From: an uncultured SAR86 cluster bacterium
Lineage (GTDB): Bacteria; Pseudomonadota; Gammaproteobacteria; Magnimaribacterales; D2472
Assembly (NCBI GenBank): GCA_902599315.1
Contig: CACKEY010000004.1
Coordinates: 81,536-145,535, forward strand
Direction of reading: 5' to 3'
DNA length: 64,000 nt
Both the position numbers and the translations under genes were made by a program. This document shows, in pieces, positions 9,576 to 18,174 of the stretch (its first letter is position 1; each line of letters opens with the position of its first letter). The notes below the pieces were generated by a model that was not told the origin of the DNA, searched no databases, and saw only the letters and a program-made list of their open reading frames with translations.

Positions 9576-11486
9576 TTATTTTTCTTCTTCTTTAACTTCT
9601 TCAAACTCTGCATCAACCGTATTCTCGTCGCTAGAGCTTTCATCTGTAGTCTCAGAAGAACCTTCCTCAGCTTGAGGATAAAGTTTTTGAGTTAATGGAG
9701 TTAATACCTCGTTTAGATTTTTTGTAGCTTCTTCTATAGCTTCTAGGCTGTCTTGTTTTATTGCCTCCTCTAAATTCACTGTAGAGGTTTCTACTGAATC
9801 TTTTTCTTCTTCAGTGAGCCTATCTCCAGCTTCTGAAATTGACTTTCTAGTAGCATGAACAAGCATATCTGCATTATTTTTTGCTTGCACAAGACTCTCG
9901 AACTTTTTATCGTCCTCCGCATTTGCTTCAGCATCTTTGACCATCTTTTCAATATCATCATCAGACAGTCCACTTGAGGCTTTGATAACTATAGACTGCT
10001 CCTTGCCAGTATTTTTATCTTTGGCAGCAACATTCAAAATACCATTTGCATCAAGATCAAATGAAACTTCAATTTGAGGAGTTCCTCTCGCAGCTGGTGG
10101 AATGTCAGTTAAATTGAATTGACCCAAAGATTTATTTTGAGCTGCTTGTTTTCTTTCACCCTGAATAACATGAACAGTTACAGCTGATTGATTGTCTTCT
10201 GCTGTTGAAAAGACTTGAGATTTTTGAGTAGGAATTGTTGTATTTTTTTCAATTAAGGGTGTCGCAATGCCTCCTAAGGTTTCAATTCCCAGAGTTAGAG
10301 GAGTTACATCAAGCAAGAGCACATCTTTTGTATCACCAGACAAAACTGACCCTTGAATTGCAGCACCAACTGCAACAGCTTCGTCAGGGTTCAGGTCCTT
10401 TCTTGGCTCTTTTCCAAAAAAGTCCTTTACTTTCTGCTGAACCATTGGCATTCGAGTCTGCCCGCCAACAAGTAATATTTCATTTATATCTCCGATACTA
10501 AGTTTGGCATCTTCCAAAGCAAGTTTTAATGGGGCAAGGCTTCTATCAACTAAATCTTCAACTAGAGACTCAAGTTTTGCTCGAGTTATTTTATGTACAA
10601 AATGTTTTGGCCCAGAACTATCAGCAGTAATATATGGAAGATTTATTTCTGTTTGGTCTGATGAAGAAAGTTCAATTTTTGCTTTTTCTGCTGCTTCTTT
10701 TAGACGTTGAAGAGCCATCGGATCACTTTTTAAATCAAATCCAGATTCCTTCTTGAATTCATCAACAAAATAATCAATTAATTTAAGATCGAAATCTTCG
10801 CCACCTAGGAAAGTATCGCCATTGGTTGATAAGACTTCAAATTGGTGTTCTCCGTCAACCTCAGAAATCTCTATAATAGAAATATCAAATGTGCCGCCTC
10901 CGAGATCATAAACAGCAACAACCGAGTCACCTTTATGTTTATCTAGACCATACGCAAGGGCTGCAGCTGTCGGCTCATTAATTATTCTCTTTACTTCGAG
11001 ACCAGCAATTTTACCTGCATCCTTAGTTGCTTGCCTTTGGGAGTCGTTAAAATAAGCTGGAACTGTAATAACAGCCTCTTTAACTTCATGACCAAGATAC
11101 TCCTCTGCAGTCTTTTTAAGCTTCTTCAAAACCTCTGCTGAAATCTGAGGAGGTGCTAATTTTTTATCATCAACTTTGACCCAAGCGTCTCCATTATCAG
11201 CCTTAATAATTTCATAAGGAACCATGTCCATATCTTTTTTGACAACGTCATCATCAAACCTTCTTCCAATCAATCTTTTAATTGCGTACAAAGTTTTTTC
11301 TGGATTCGTTACAGCCTGTCTTTTGGCAGGCGTTCCAACTAAAATTTCACTCTCATCAGAATAACCAATCACTGAAGGAGTAGTTCTACCTCCCTCTGTG
11401 TTTTCAATTACCTTTGGTTGTTGTCCTTCTACAACTGCTAAGCAGCTATTAGTTGTTCCTAAATCAATTCCTATAATTTTTGACAT
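9576..11486 (-). CDS. dnaK: DnaK (Hsp70) chaperone
   Basis: 636 residues. The ATPase domain starts with [10 protein letters not shown], and the [15 protein letters not shown] phosphate loop is near 190-205. The substrate domain follows from about 390 ([17 protein letters not shown]). The C-terminus is acidic and ends [10 protein letters not shown], retaining the EEVK-like motif seen in proteobacterial DnaK. It is the central heat-shock chaperone. It follows grpE after 17 bp and is served by the sigma-32-type promoter upstream of grpE. Confidence 0.98.
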   Translation of the reverse strand: MSKIIGIDLGTTNSCLAVVEGQQPKVIENTEGGRTTPSVIGYSDESEILVGTPAKRQAVTNPEKTLYAIKRLIGRRFDDDVVKKDMDMVPYEIIKADNGDAWVKVDDKKLAPPQISAEVLKKLKKTAEEYLGHEVKEAVITVPAYFNDSQRQATKDAGKIAGLEVKRIINEPTAAALAYGLDKHKGDSVVAVYDLGGGTFDISIIEISEVDGEHQFEVLSTNGDTFLGGEDFDLKLIDYFVDEFKKESGFDLKSDPMALQRLKEAAEKAKIELSSSDQTEINLPYITADSSGPKHFVHKITRAKLESLVEDLVDRSLAPLKLALEDAKLSIGDINEILLVGGQTRMPMVQQKVKDFFGKEPRKDLNPDEAVAVGAAIQGSVLSGDTKDVLLLDVTPLTLGIETLGGIATPLIEKNTTIPTQKSQVFSTAEDNQSAVTVHVIQGERKQAAQNKSLGQFNLTDIPPAARGTPQIEVSFDLDANGILNVAAKDKNTGKEQSIVIKASSGLSDDDIEKMVKDAEANAEDDKKFESLVQAKNNADMLVHATRKSISEAGDRLTEEEKDSVETSTVNLEEAIKQDSLEAIEEATKNLNEVLTPLTQKLYPQAEEGSSETTDESSSDENTVDAEFEEVKEEEK

Positions 11487-11503
11487 ATCTATTTCTCTAT
11501 TTC

Positions 11504-12073
11504 TTAATTTTTAATAACGGAGACTCTGGCAGGTCTCACGACCCTATCATGGAGCTCCCAACCCCTTTGAAATATATTTTCAATTTCATTATTTTCTTTC
11601 TTCGGATCCTTTGAAGTCATTACAGCTTCGTGTTTTACTGGATCAAACTGTTCATTAACAGGATAGATGGGTCTAATACCAAATTTATCAAGGGCAGATT
11701 CAAAAGATTTAAGAGTAAGTTCTACTCCTTCTTTATCCTCTTTTGTTGAATCATTGGAGAAGTTATTAAGTGCGTGCTCAAGATTATCTACTACAGGCAA
11801 TAATTCGTTTAGCAATCTCTCCACACCATATTTATGTGCTTTTTCAATGTCAGCAGTATTTCTTTTAAAGGCATTATCTAGCTCAGCTCTTGATCGAAGA
11901 AGAGCTTCTTCAAGTTCCTGTATCCTTTCCTCTTCGTTTTCAGCCTCGTCAACATCTTTATCGATTGAATCGGTTGCTTCTTCTTGGATTTCTCCATCAT
12001 CAATAATTTCTTTGGATGTAACAGAAATATCTTCAGAGTTAGATTTATCTTTTGTTTTTTGTTTTTTTGCCAT
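11504..12073 (-). CDS. grpE: GrpE, DnaK nucleotide exchange factor
   Basis: 189 residues. An acidic, lysine-rich N-terminal segment of about 45 residues is followed by the long dimerisation coiled coil (about 50-90). The C-terminal beta domain has [21 protein letters not shown], the family signature. GrpE releases ADP from DnaK. It is first in the grpE-dnaK-dnaJ-dapB unit, and its start codon is about 22 bp from the -10 of the heat-shock promoter. Confidence 0.96.
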   Translation of the reverse strand: MAKKQKTKDKSNSEDISVTSKEIIDDGEIQEEATDSIDKDVDEAENEEERIQELEEALLRSRAELDNAFKRNTADIEKAHKYGVERLLNELLPVVDNLEHALNNFSNDSTKEDKEGVELTLKSFESALDKFGIRPIYPVNEQFDPVKHEAVMTSKDPKKENNEIENIFQRGWELHDRVVRPARVSVIKN

Positions 12074-12080
12074 CTATAAA

Positions 12081-12103
12081 CCCCTATGATAGATATATAG
12101 GGG
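12081..12103. repeat. Inverted repeat at the grpE promoter
   Basis: CCCCTAT (12081-12087) and ATAGGGG (12097-12103) form a 7-bp inverted repeat around a 9-base centre. It overlaps the -10 region of the grpE promoter and the likely transcript start, so it could be an operator or a 5' hairpin. It does not match the CIRCE element of HrcA. It may be partly a by-product of the CCCC-containing -10 element. Confidence 0.5.
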
Positions 12104-12123
12104 TGACCCAAGATGAGTTCAAG
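12095..12123 (-). promoter_or_regulatory. Sigma-32 (heat-shock) promoter of grpE-dnaK-dnaJ
   Basis: On the minus strand CTTGAA (12118-12123) is followed after 14 bp by CCCCTATAT (12095-12103). This fits the RpoH consensus (CTTGAAA, 13-14 bp, CCCCATnT) well. It lies directly upstream of grpE, whose products belong to the classical RpoH regulon. The match is seen directly; use by RpoH is inference from family knowledge. Confidence 0.85.
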
Positions 12124-12138
12124 GGGTTAAATGTAGAT

Positions 12139-12564
12139 TTATTTCTTAGGTTTTACGTATAGAACCATTGTATGGTCAACTAACTCATAACCGAATTCTT
12201 CAGCAATATCTTTTTGCCGCTGCTCAATCAATTCATCATTGAACTCATTTACAGTTCCACTCTCAAGGCAAATCATATGATCATGATGCTCATCCTCAGC
12301 AATCTCGTAAACAGAATGCCCATCTTCAAAGTTATGTCGCTTTACTATTCCAGCTGTCTCAAATTGAGTGAGAACTCTATATACAGTAGCTAATCCAACA
12401 TCTTCTCCTGAGTTAATGAGCTGTTTATATATGTCCTCTGCGCTTAAATGATGCCCACTATTTATTCGCTCTTTTCCATGAGACTCCAACGCTTCCAAGA
12501 TTCTTATTCTTGGAAGCGTAGCCTTTAAACCAGCTTTTTTTAAATCATAATTTTCTTTACTCAT
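12139..12564 (-). CDS. fur: Fur-family ferric uptake regulator with a single cysteine
   Basis: 141 residues. The winged helix has HHLSAEDIYKQL (38-49) and VGLATVYRVLTQFETAGIV (56-74). The metal site HHDH is at 93-96. In E. coli Fur this region continues with the first CxxC pair of the structural zinc site; here it reads HHDHMICLESG, so only Cys99 remains and the second position is Ser102. The C-terminal Cys pair is also missing. It still looks like Fur rather than Zur, but that assignment is not certain. It is divergent from bamE. Confidence 0.88.
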   Translation of the reverse strand: MSKENYDLKKAGLKATLPRIRILEALESHGKERINSGHHLSAEDIYKQLINSGEDVGLATVYRVLTQFETAGIVKRHNFEDGHSVYEIAEDEHHDHMICLESGTVNEFNDELIEQRQKDIAEEFGYELVDHTMVLYVKPKK

Positions 12565-12569
12565 GAATT

Positions 12570-12598
12570 TTCCACTCTATACTCATTCAAAGTATAAT
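12570..12598 (+). promoter_or_regulatory. Probable sigma-70 promoter of bamE
   Basis: TTCCAC (12570-12575) and TATAAT (12593-12598) with a 17-bp spacer sit 11 bp before the bamE start, in the 45-bp gap shared with divergent fur. The -10 is perfect and the -35 is weak. Confidence 0.55.
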
Positions 12599-12609
12599 CA
12601 ATATACCTA

Positions 12610-12948
12610 ATGAAGCAATTAACTAAACTATACATAATATCTTTTTTATCTTTTGGGTTGCTTGGTTGCTCATCTTTATCTCCATATAAAGTGCCTATTT
12701 TACAAGGCAATATAATTGAAGAAAAAGATGTCGAACAGCTTTCTGAAGGTCTAACAAAAGATCAAGTTCAATACCTTCTCGGTACACCAATGCTCAATAG
12801 TCCATTACATCCCGATAGATGGGATTATATCTATTCCGTAACAATTGGCGATCAATTAATTGGAGAGAAGAAGCTTTCTTTAATCTTTGATGACAATCAA
12901 AAATTAAACACATGGACTCTACAAGAGAGTACTTTAAATAAAAATTAA
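12610..12948 (+). CDS. bamE: BamE (SmpA) outer-membrane lipoprotein
   Basis: 112 residues. A lipoprotein signal peptide ends in the lipobox LLGC, with Cys20 as the predicted lipidation site. The BamE core is recognisable from VPILQGNIIEEKDVEQL and GLTKDQVQYLLGTPML. BamE is an accessory subunit of the BAM complex whose core, BamA, is encoded at the left edge. It is convergent with ratA, its usual neighbour in gammaproteobacteria. Confidence 0.95.
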   Translation: MKQLTKLYIISFLSFGLLGCSSLSPYKVPILQGNIIEEKDVEQLSEGLTKDQVQYLLGTPMLNSPLHPDRWDYIYSVTIGDQLIGEKKLSLIFDDNQKLNTWTLQESTLNKN

Positions 12949-12983
12949 TTTTTGAGCGTCCTTTGCTCATAAAACAGAAAAAA

Positions 12984-13418
12984 TTATTGGCTTTGCTCTG
13001 TAAGCTGTTTTTCAAATGCTTGCATAAATTTTGTTCCAATTTTTTCTATCAAGCTTTGTTTTGCAAAAATCTTAAGAAAAAATGGCAGTTGAAATTTGGT
13101 CAAAAATTTAACCTTTGTATTTTTTGAATCTATTGATTCAAGGCTCCATATTGCTGAGAAGTCTTTGAATGGCCCTTTTAATTGTGAAATACATACGTCA
13201 AAACCATTTGTTTTATTGATGGATTCAAATGAGTAAGTGTTATTCATTAATGAAAAGACTAATCTCCCCTTTACCAAATCATCTTCAGAGGATGGCATCC
13301 TAGTTGATTCAATACATCCAGGTAAAAATTCTTTGTAGGCTTCAAAGTTATTAATAAGATTAAGAATTTCTTCGGGAGAGGCTTGAAATATTTCAGATCC
13401 CTCAAAGCTGCTCGACAT
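12984..13418 (-). CDS. ratA: RatA / COQ10-like START-domain protein
   Basis: 144 residues. The SRPBCC (START) fold is suggested by the N-terminal FQASPEEILNLINNFEAYKEFLPGC and the central FKDFSAIWSLESI. E. coli RatA was described as a toxin that blocks 70S assembly; mitochondrial COQ10 relatives bind ubiquinone. The true role here is therefore open. The neighbourhood (bamE, smpB) matches the E. coli smpB-ratA-ratB-bamE locus, but no ratB is present. Confidence 0.85.
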   Translation of the reverse strand: MSSSFEGSEIFQASPEEILNLINNFEAYKEFLPGCIESTRMPSSEDDLVKGRLVFSLMNNTYSFESINKTNGFDVCISQLKGPFKDFSAIWSLESIDSKNTKVKFLTKFQLPFFLKIFAKQSLIEKIGTKFMQAFEKQLTEQSQ

Positions 13419-13420
13419 AT

Positions 13421-14779
13421 TTAACCAAGTAATTGATAAATAAAAACTGATGCAACAAGCACAGGAGAAATAAATTTAATAAAAAATCTCCAAATTTTAA
13501 AAATATTCACATTGGCTGCAGAGAGCTCCTGCATGGCAAGCTGAGGTTTAAAAAACCATCCTGCAAAAATTGCTACAAGCATGCCACCTAACGGCATCAA
13601 TATATTGAAAGTTAAATAGATAATTGAGTCCATGAAATTCCTTTTTCCAAGAAAATATTCATTCTCCCAGGTATTCATGCTAAGAATGCTTCCTATACCA
13701 ACAAACCAAATGATGAGTCCAAGAATTATTGCAGCAGCAGATCTTGAAACAATATTATTCTCTTCAAAATATGCAACACTTGGTTCGAGCAAAGAAATTG
13801 CGCTACTCAAAGCTGCAATGGATAACAACATAAAAAATGCTGGACCAATAATATTTCCTAAAGGCATCTCAATAAAGATTGTTAATAGGCTCTTAAATAC
13901 TAAGCCTGTTCCTTGTTGAGGTTCCATGCCATAAGCGAAGATCATTGGAAAAATAGCAAGTCCAGCTAATATCGCAATCAGGGTATCCAAACCAGCAACG
14001 GTAAGGGATGTTTTAAAAATATCTTCTGACTTTCGCATATAAGATCCATAACACATGATGGAACCCATGCCTAAACTGAGGCTAAAGAATGCTTGACCCA
14101 TAGCGCTTAAAAAAGTTTCAGGGTTAACCTTAGAAAAATCTGGAGTAAACAGATAGGCTAAACCTGCATTAAAATCTCCATTTATCACCGCATTGATAAG
14201 CATCACTATCATTAAAATGAACAACATGGGCATTAAAAGGCGAACCATTCTCTCGATACCTGCTATAACGCCTGATGCGATTATGGCAATGTTCATTCCT
14301 ATGAAAATTGAGTGCCAGAAAAATAATGTCGATGGAGACCCCGTTACTTGTGCATATTGCTCAAAAGATGAAATATCTGTATCTGGCATAGCTGCGATTC
14401 CAATATAGTTAATACAAATTCCAGCAAGAACGCTATAAAAAGATAAAATTAAAACCCCAGAAAATAATCCAGTCCACCCTACTGACTGCCAGTAACCAGT
14501 TTTACCAGAATCAATTGCAGCTTTTTTCATGGCACTTACAGGACTGTGTTGAGAATATCGTCCAATCATTATTTCAGCCATCATTATAGGAAGGCCAACA
14601 ACCAAAATGCAGCCTAAATATATCAAAACAAAGGCACTACCTCCGGCCTCTCCTACTTTGTAAGAAAAACCCCATATATTCCCTAAACCCACTGCAGATC
14701 CAGCAGCTGCTAATACAAAAGTCCACTTTCCAACCCAAGTAACTGACTCAGAAATATTCTTTGAAGAGCTAATATTCAT
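13421..14779 (-). CDS. Sodium-dependent amino-acid symporter (NSS/SNF family)
   Basis: 452 residues with about eleven hydrophobic helices. The first helix carries the family signature FVLAAAGSAVGLGNIWGF (about 18-35), which in LeuT-like transporters forms the sodium and substrate sites. Bacterial relatives with eleven helices (MhsT, Tyt1) carry hydrophobic or aromatic amino acids; the substrate here cannot be read from sequence. It lies 2 bp before ratA, so the two are probably co-transcribed. Confidence 0.9.
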   Translation of the reverse strand: MNISSSKNISESVTWVGKWTFVLAAAGSAVGLGNIWGFSYKVGEAGGSAFVLIYLGCILVVGLPIMMAEIMIGRYSQHSPVSAMKKAAIDSGKTGYWQSVGWTGLFSGVLILSFYSVLAGICINYIGIAAMPDTDISSFEQYAQVTGSPSTLFFWHSIFIGMNIAIIASGVIAGIERMVRLLMPMLFILMIVMLINAVINGDFNAGLAYLFTPDFSKVNPETFLSAMGQAFFSLSLGMGSIMCYGSYMRKSEDIFKTSLTVAGLDTLIAILAGLAIFPMIFAYGMEPQQGTGLVFKSLLTIFIEMPLGNIIGPAFFMLLSIAALSSAISLLEPSVAYFEENNIVSRSAAAIILGLIIWFVGIGSILSMNTWENEYFLGKRNFMDSIIYLTFNILMPLGGMLVAIFAGWFFKPQLAMQELSAANVNIFKIWRFFIKFISPVLVASVFIYQLLG

Positions 14780-14782
14780 ATT

Positions 14783-15220
14783 TTATGTGTATGGATTATT
14801 TAAAAACGCGATTGAAGTTATACAACATATTGTAACTAAGTTTGTAATTAAATTTCGTGCATTTGCATATTTAATATTACGTTGAAAATAATCACTGTTT
14901 TGTCTTTCAAATCTTAAAAAAGCATGAAGTGAAATAATTAGCAATACAAGACTTGAAGTAAGGTTTACAAATGAAGTTAATGCTACTCCGAGACCTAAGA
15001 TAGAAAAACCAATTGCAATCCAAAGATTTTTTGTCGAAGCATGCTCATTTTTCCAGCCCCAAATTATGCCGCCCAAAAAAGCAACAATAATGCCTCCATA
15101 AATTGCTAAAGCTTGAATGGATTTTACGGCTAAATTAGGATTAAAAATCCACGGAATTAAAGCAAAAAAAACAAATAAGCTCAAACCCCAGTATATAAGT
15201 GTTACTTTAGTATCCTGCAT
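14783..15220 (-). CDS. DUF3429-like inner-membrane protein
   Basis: 145 residues from the ATG at 15220, which has GAGG about 6 nt upstream; a TTG at 15241 would add seven residues. Four or five hydrophobic helices are visible. The segment AIYGGIIVAFLGGIIWGW (about 45-62) and the C-terminal ARNLITNLVT resemble DUF3429 proteins. No function is known. It ends 3 bp before the NSS transporter gene, so the two are likely expressed together. Confidence 0.7.
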   Translation of the reverse strand: MQDTKVTLIYWGLSLFVFFALIPWIFNPNLAVKSIQALAIYGGIIVAFLGGIIWGWKNEHASTKNLWIAIGFSILGLGVALTSFVNLTSSLVLLIISLHAFLRFERQNSDYFQRNIKYANARNLITNLVTICCITSIAFLNNPYT

Positions 15221-15276
15221 ATACAACCTCAAAATTTGCAAATAGTTTTAACAGATTCATAATTATGGTGATCATT

Positions 15277-15741
15277 ATGAATGTTAAGAATAATAATATC
15301 ATCGTAAAGAATAAAAATGCTTCAAGAAATTACCACTTGAGTGATAAATATCAAGCTGGATTAGTGCTTGAGGGATGGGAGGTAAAAGGCTTAAGAAATG
15401 GAAAAGTGGATGTCAAAGACTCATATGTTACCTTAAGAAATAAAGAGGCATGGATTATTGGTTTGAAAATTGATGCTCCAGCATCATTAAAAAATGAAAA
15501 TATTGACCCCATCAGATCAAGAAAATTACTTTTAAATAAAAAAGAAATTAATAGAATACTTGATGCAATCAGCCAGCAGGGCCTTACATGTGTTTTGACT
15601 TCTCTTTATTGGAAAGAAAATAAAATTAAATGTGATATTGCTATCGGAAAAGGTAAAAAAACCTACGATCAAAGGGAAGATGTCAAGCGGAGAGATTGGA
15701 ATCGTGAAAAACAAAGAATTTTGAAAAATTCAAATCGTTAG
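15277..15741 (+). CDS. smpB: SmpB, tmRNA-binding protein
   Basis: 154 residues from the ATG at 15277, which has GGTGAT just upstream; another ATG at 15265 would add four residues. The OB-fold core is clear (YQAGLVLEGWEVKGLRNGKVD, about 28-48), and the basic C-terminal tail ends KRRDWNREKQRILKNSNR. SmpB delivers tmRNA to stalled ribosomes. The ssrA gene starts 29 bp downstream, a particularly tight pairing. Confidence 0.96.
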   Translation: MNVKNNNIIVKNKNASRNYHLSDKYQAGLVLEGWEVKGLRNGKVDVKDSYVTLRNKEAWIIGLKIDAPASLKNENIDPIRSRKLLLNKKEINRILDAISQQGLTCVLTSLYWKENKIKCDIAIGKGKKTYDQREDVKRRDWNREKQRILKNSNR

Positions 15742-15752
15742 TCGTTTTAATA

Positions 15753-15758
15753 TATAAT
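15753..15758 (+). promoter_or_regulatory. Putative -10 element of ssrA
   Basis: A perfect TATAAT lies 12 bp before the mature 5' end of tmRNA. No good -35 is visible at 17 bp. Read-through from smpB is also possible. Confidence 0.45.
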
Positions 15759-15770
15759 CACTCACCCCAT

Positions 15771-16120
15771 GGGGGCGAATTGGGTTCGACGTTTTTATTG
15801 GATTCCAAAGCGCATGCCAAGATTGTGGTAACTCTTGTAAAACATACTACAAAAAAATTAGTTGCAGAAAACGACAACTACGCTTTAGCTGCTTAATTAG
15901 CTAACCAATGCAAAAATTGTCTATGGTTTGAAGCATTGGCAAATTACATAGACTAGTTTTATTGTGGAGTCTTAACGCAGTAAAATCAAAACTAATCTAG
16001 ACTAGCCTTCGATATCCTGCTCTTCGGGTCATCAAGGTAAAACAAAAAGAATGAGCTAAGCATGTAGAAGTTAGGCTGAAGGACTAACGGACGCGGGTTC
16101 AATTCCCGCCGCCTCCACCA
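15771..16120 (+). ncRNA. ssrA: tmRNA (single-piece), proteolysis tag AENDNYALAA
   Basis: The 5' end GGGGGCGAA and the 3' end CGCCTCCACCA form a 7-bp acceptor stem with an A discriminator and encoded CCA. The tRNA-like T arm (GCGGGTTCAATTCCCGC) is intact. The open reading frame runs from the GCA resume codon at 15864 to TAA at 15894-15896 and reads AENDNYALAA, close to the E. coli tag. With the alanine carried by tmRNA itself, the tag has 11 residues. Length is 350 nt. Confidence 0.97.
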
Positions 16121-16227
16121 TTCATGAAGTTTTAAGTATTTTTAGATTTTCCAAAAAAAAATGAAATTACTGACTGCTTTACTTATATTAAATTCATCAT
16201 TAAACTAGCGCCTCAAACTTGATATAT

Positions 16228-16491
16228 ATGGCAAATAGTAAACAAGCAATCAAAAGAGCTCGTCAGAATGCAGATAGGTACAAACTAAAGCATTCTCAAA
16301 GATCTCAAGCTAGAACAGCGGTAAAAGCAGTTAGAAATGCAATAGCTGAAAATAATAAAGAATCAGCATCTACTCTTTTGCAAACTGCACAAAAGGTATT
16401 AGATTCTGCTGCCTCTAAAAAAGTGATTCATAAAAATGCTGCCGCTAGAACAAAAAGCCGTTTGGTCAAAGCTGTTAAAGCAATCAGTTAA
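16228..16491 (+). CDS. rpsT: 30S ribosomal protein S20
   Basis: 87 residues from ATG at 16228 (MANSKQAIKRARQNADRY), the standard S20 start; an in-frame TTG 9 bp upstream is less likely. The protein is basic and helical, ending KSRLVKAVKAIS. No clear Shine-Dalgarno is visible. It ends 2 bp from the stop of convergent obgE, so there is no room for a terminator between them. Confidence 0.96.
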   Translation: MANSKQAIKRARQNADRYKLKHSQRSQARTAVKAVRNAIAENNKESASTLLQTAQKVLDSAASKKVIHKNAAARTKSRLVKAVKAIS

Positions 16492-16493
16492 TT

Positions 16494-17507
16494 CTAGATT
16501 TCAGACAAGTCGTTCGCGATCATTCCAAGCAATTTGTTTGTGTTGTCACCAGTAAAACCCGAAATAATTTCAATCCCCTCATATTTTTGGTTAAGAGATG
16601 ACAATTTTTTTCTTATTAGTTCAATGAAGCTTGACTGCATCTTCTTAGTAATCGTATCTTTTTTATTAATAGCAATCCATATACTTTTGTCGAGCAAACT
16701 TGGATCAAATATTTTTAGCTCCTTTAATAGAATATTAAGCTGATCTTCAATTGAGCTTTCAATATTTTGAGGGTCTAGCAAAAGAAGTAAATGACCAGTT
16801 CTGGAAATATGTTTTAGAAAGTTTAGACCTAAACCAGCTCCTTGTGATGCTCCCTCAATCAAACCTGGAATATCAGCAATAATAAATGAAGTTTCAAAGA
16901 TTTGAACTGTTCCTAAGTTTGGGCGTAATGTTGTAAATGGATAGTCTCCAATCTTAGGGCGAGCGGCTGATATTTTATTTAAGAAAGTAGATTTTCCAGC
17001 ATTTGGAAATCCAACCAACCCAACATCAGCGAGAGAGCGTAATTCTAATCTAATAGAAATTTCATCGCCAGGCCAACCTGAAGTATGACGCCTTGGAGAC
17101 TGATTGGTACTAGATTTAAATCTAAAATTTCCCACTCCTCCCTCTCCGCCTTTAGCAACAAGATAATTAATTTCTTCTTCACAGCAGTCATAAATAATTT
17201 TGTTTGAAAGAGAATCAAAGATTACGGTGCCTTTTGGTACTTTTACAACGAGATTTTTTGCATCTTGACCTGTTCTTTTTTTACCTGCGCCAGCACCCCC
17301 ATTATCTGCAATTAAATACTTTATATTACGGAAATTTACCAAGGTATTGAGGTTAGGATCTACTTTAAAAATTATATCTCCTCCTTTGCCGCCATCGCCC
17401 CCATCAGGCCCGCCTCGAGGAATAAATTTTTCTCTTCTAAAACTTGTACAGCCTGCACCACCGTTTCCAGCTCTTGCTTCTAACAGAGCTTCATCGATGA
17501 AATTCAT
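16494..17507 (-). CDS. obgE: Obg/CgtA ribosome-associated GTPase
   Basis: 337 residues. The glycine-rich Obg fold occupies about 1-157 (GNGGAGCTSFRREKFIPRGG, GGDGGKGGDI). The GTPase domain has G1 GFPNAGKST, G3 DIPGLIEGA and G4 NKKD. The variable C-terminal extension of E. coli ObgE is almost absent. It acts in late 50S assembly and stress signalling. It sits 3 bp after rpmA in the conserved rplU-rpmA-obgE operon. Confidence 0.96.
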   Translation of the reverse strand: MNFIDEALLEARAGNGGAGCTSFRREKFIPRGGPDGGDGGKGGDIIFKVDPNLNTLVNFRNIKYLIADNGGAGAGKKRTGQDAKNLVVKVPKGTVIFDSLSNKIIYDCCEEEINYLVAKGGEGGVGNFRFKSSTNQSPRRHTSGWPGDEISIRLELRSLADVGLVGFPNAGKSTFLNKISAARPKIGDYPFTTLRPNLGTVQIFETSFIIADIPGLIEGASQGAGLGLNFLKHISRTGHLLLLLDPQNIESSIEDQLNILLKELKIFDPSLLDKSIWIAINKKDTITKKMQSSFIELIRKKLSSLNQKYEGIEIISGFTGDNTNKLLGMIANDLSEI

Positions 17508-17510
17508 GAT

Positions 17511-17768
17511 TTATTGTGAGATGACGTTGACTGTCTTTTTTTGCTTGATTCCCTTATAGGTAAACTGCACCTGTCCATCTGAAGTAGCAAATAAAGTATG
17601 GTCTCTTCCCATACCAACATTTTTCCCAGGATGAGTATTTGTTCCGCGTTGACGAATTATGATTTCGCCAGATTTTACAGTTTGTCCACCAAAGCGTTTT
17701 ATACCAAGTCTCTTAGAGTTGGAATCTCTACCGTTTTTACTAGAACCACCTGCTTTCTTATGAGCCAT
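17511..17768 (-). CDS. rpmA: 50S ribosomal protein L27
   Basis: 85 residues, starting [20 protein letters not shown], the classic L27 N-terminus that reaches the peptidyl-transferase centre. [20 protein letters not shown] follows. No N-terminal cleavage extension of the Firmicutes type. It is 2 bp from rplU. Confidence 0.97.
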   Translation of the reverse strand: MAHKKAGGSSKNGRDSNSKRLGIKRFGGQTVKSGEIIIRQRGTNTHPGKNVGMGRDHTLFATSDGQVQFTYKGIKQKKTVNVISQ

Positions 17769-17770
17769 TT

Positions 17771-18088
17771 CTACTTACCTACTTTAATTTCTTTTATCTT
17801 TATTTGAGAATATTTTTGTCTATGGCCTATTTTTCTCATGCTATGCTTTCTTCTTCGGAATCTAAGTATAGTAACCTTTTCGCCTTTTACTTCTTCAACT
17901 ATCTCAGCAACAACTTTAGCATTTTCTATGTAAGGTTGCCCAATCTGAACATCATTACCGTCAACATAGAGCATTACATTTTCAAAAGCATAATCAGCCC
18001 CTGATTTTTCATGCAAAAGATCAACTTCTAGAACTTGACCTAACTCAACTTTGTGTTGTTTTCCACCTGCTTCTATTACTGCGTACAT
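17771..18088 (-). CDS. rplU: 50S ribosomal protein L21
   Basis: 105 residues from ATG at 18088 ([18 protein letters not shown]), the family start; upstream in-frame codons lie between promoter and start. The C-terminal [20 protein letters not shown] is the L21 signature. First gene of rplU-rpmA-obgE. Confidence 0.97.
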   Translation of the reverse strand: MYAVIEAGGKQHKVELGQVLEVDLLHEKSGADYAFENVMLYVDGNDVQIGQPYIENAKVVAEIVEEVKGEKVTILRFRRRKHSMRKIGHRQKYSQIKIKEIKVGK

Positions 18089-18109
18089 AGTTATCTCTAA
18101 AGGTGGCAA

Positions 18110-18138
18110 AATATACGCTTTCTAGAGGAAATTATCAA
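18110..18138 (-). promoter_or_regulatory. Sigma-70 promoter of rplU-rpmA-obgE
   Basis: Minus strand TTGATA (18133-18138), 17-bp spacer, TATATT (18110-18115), 21 bp before the rplU start. This is a good match. On the opposite strand a TATAAT at 18147-18152 could serve ispB, but no clear -35 accompanies it. Confidence 0.72.
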
Positions 18139-18174
18139 TACTTATGTATAATTTTAGGCTTCTAACTATTGAAG

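Noticed and set aside
12949..12983. Terminator between bamE and ratA
   Set aside because: Only a 5-bp stem (TGAGC/GCTCA) without a proper T-tract.
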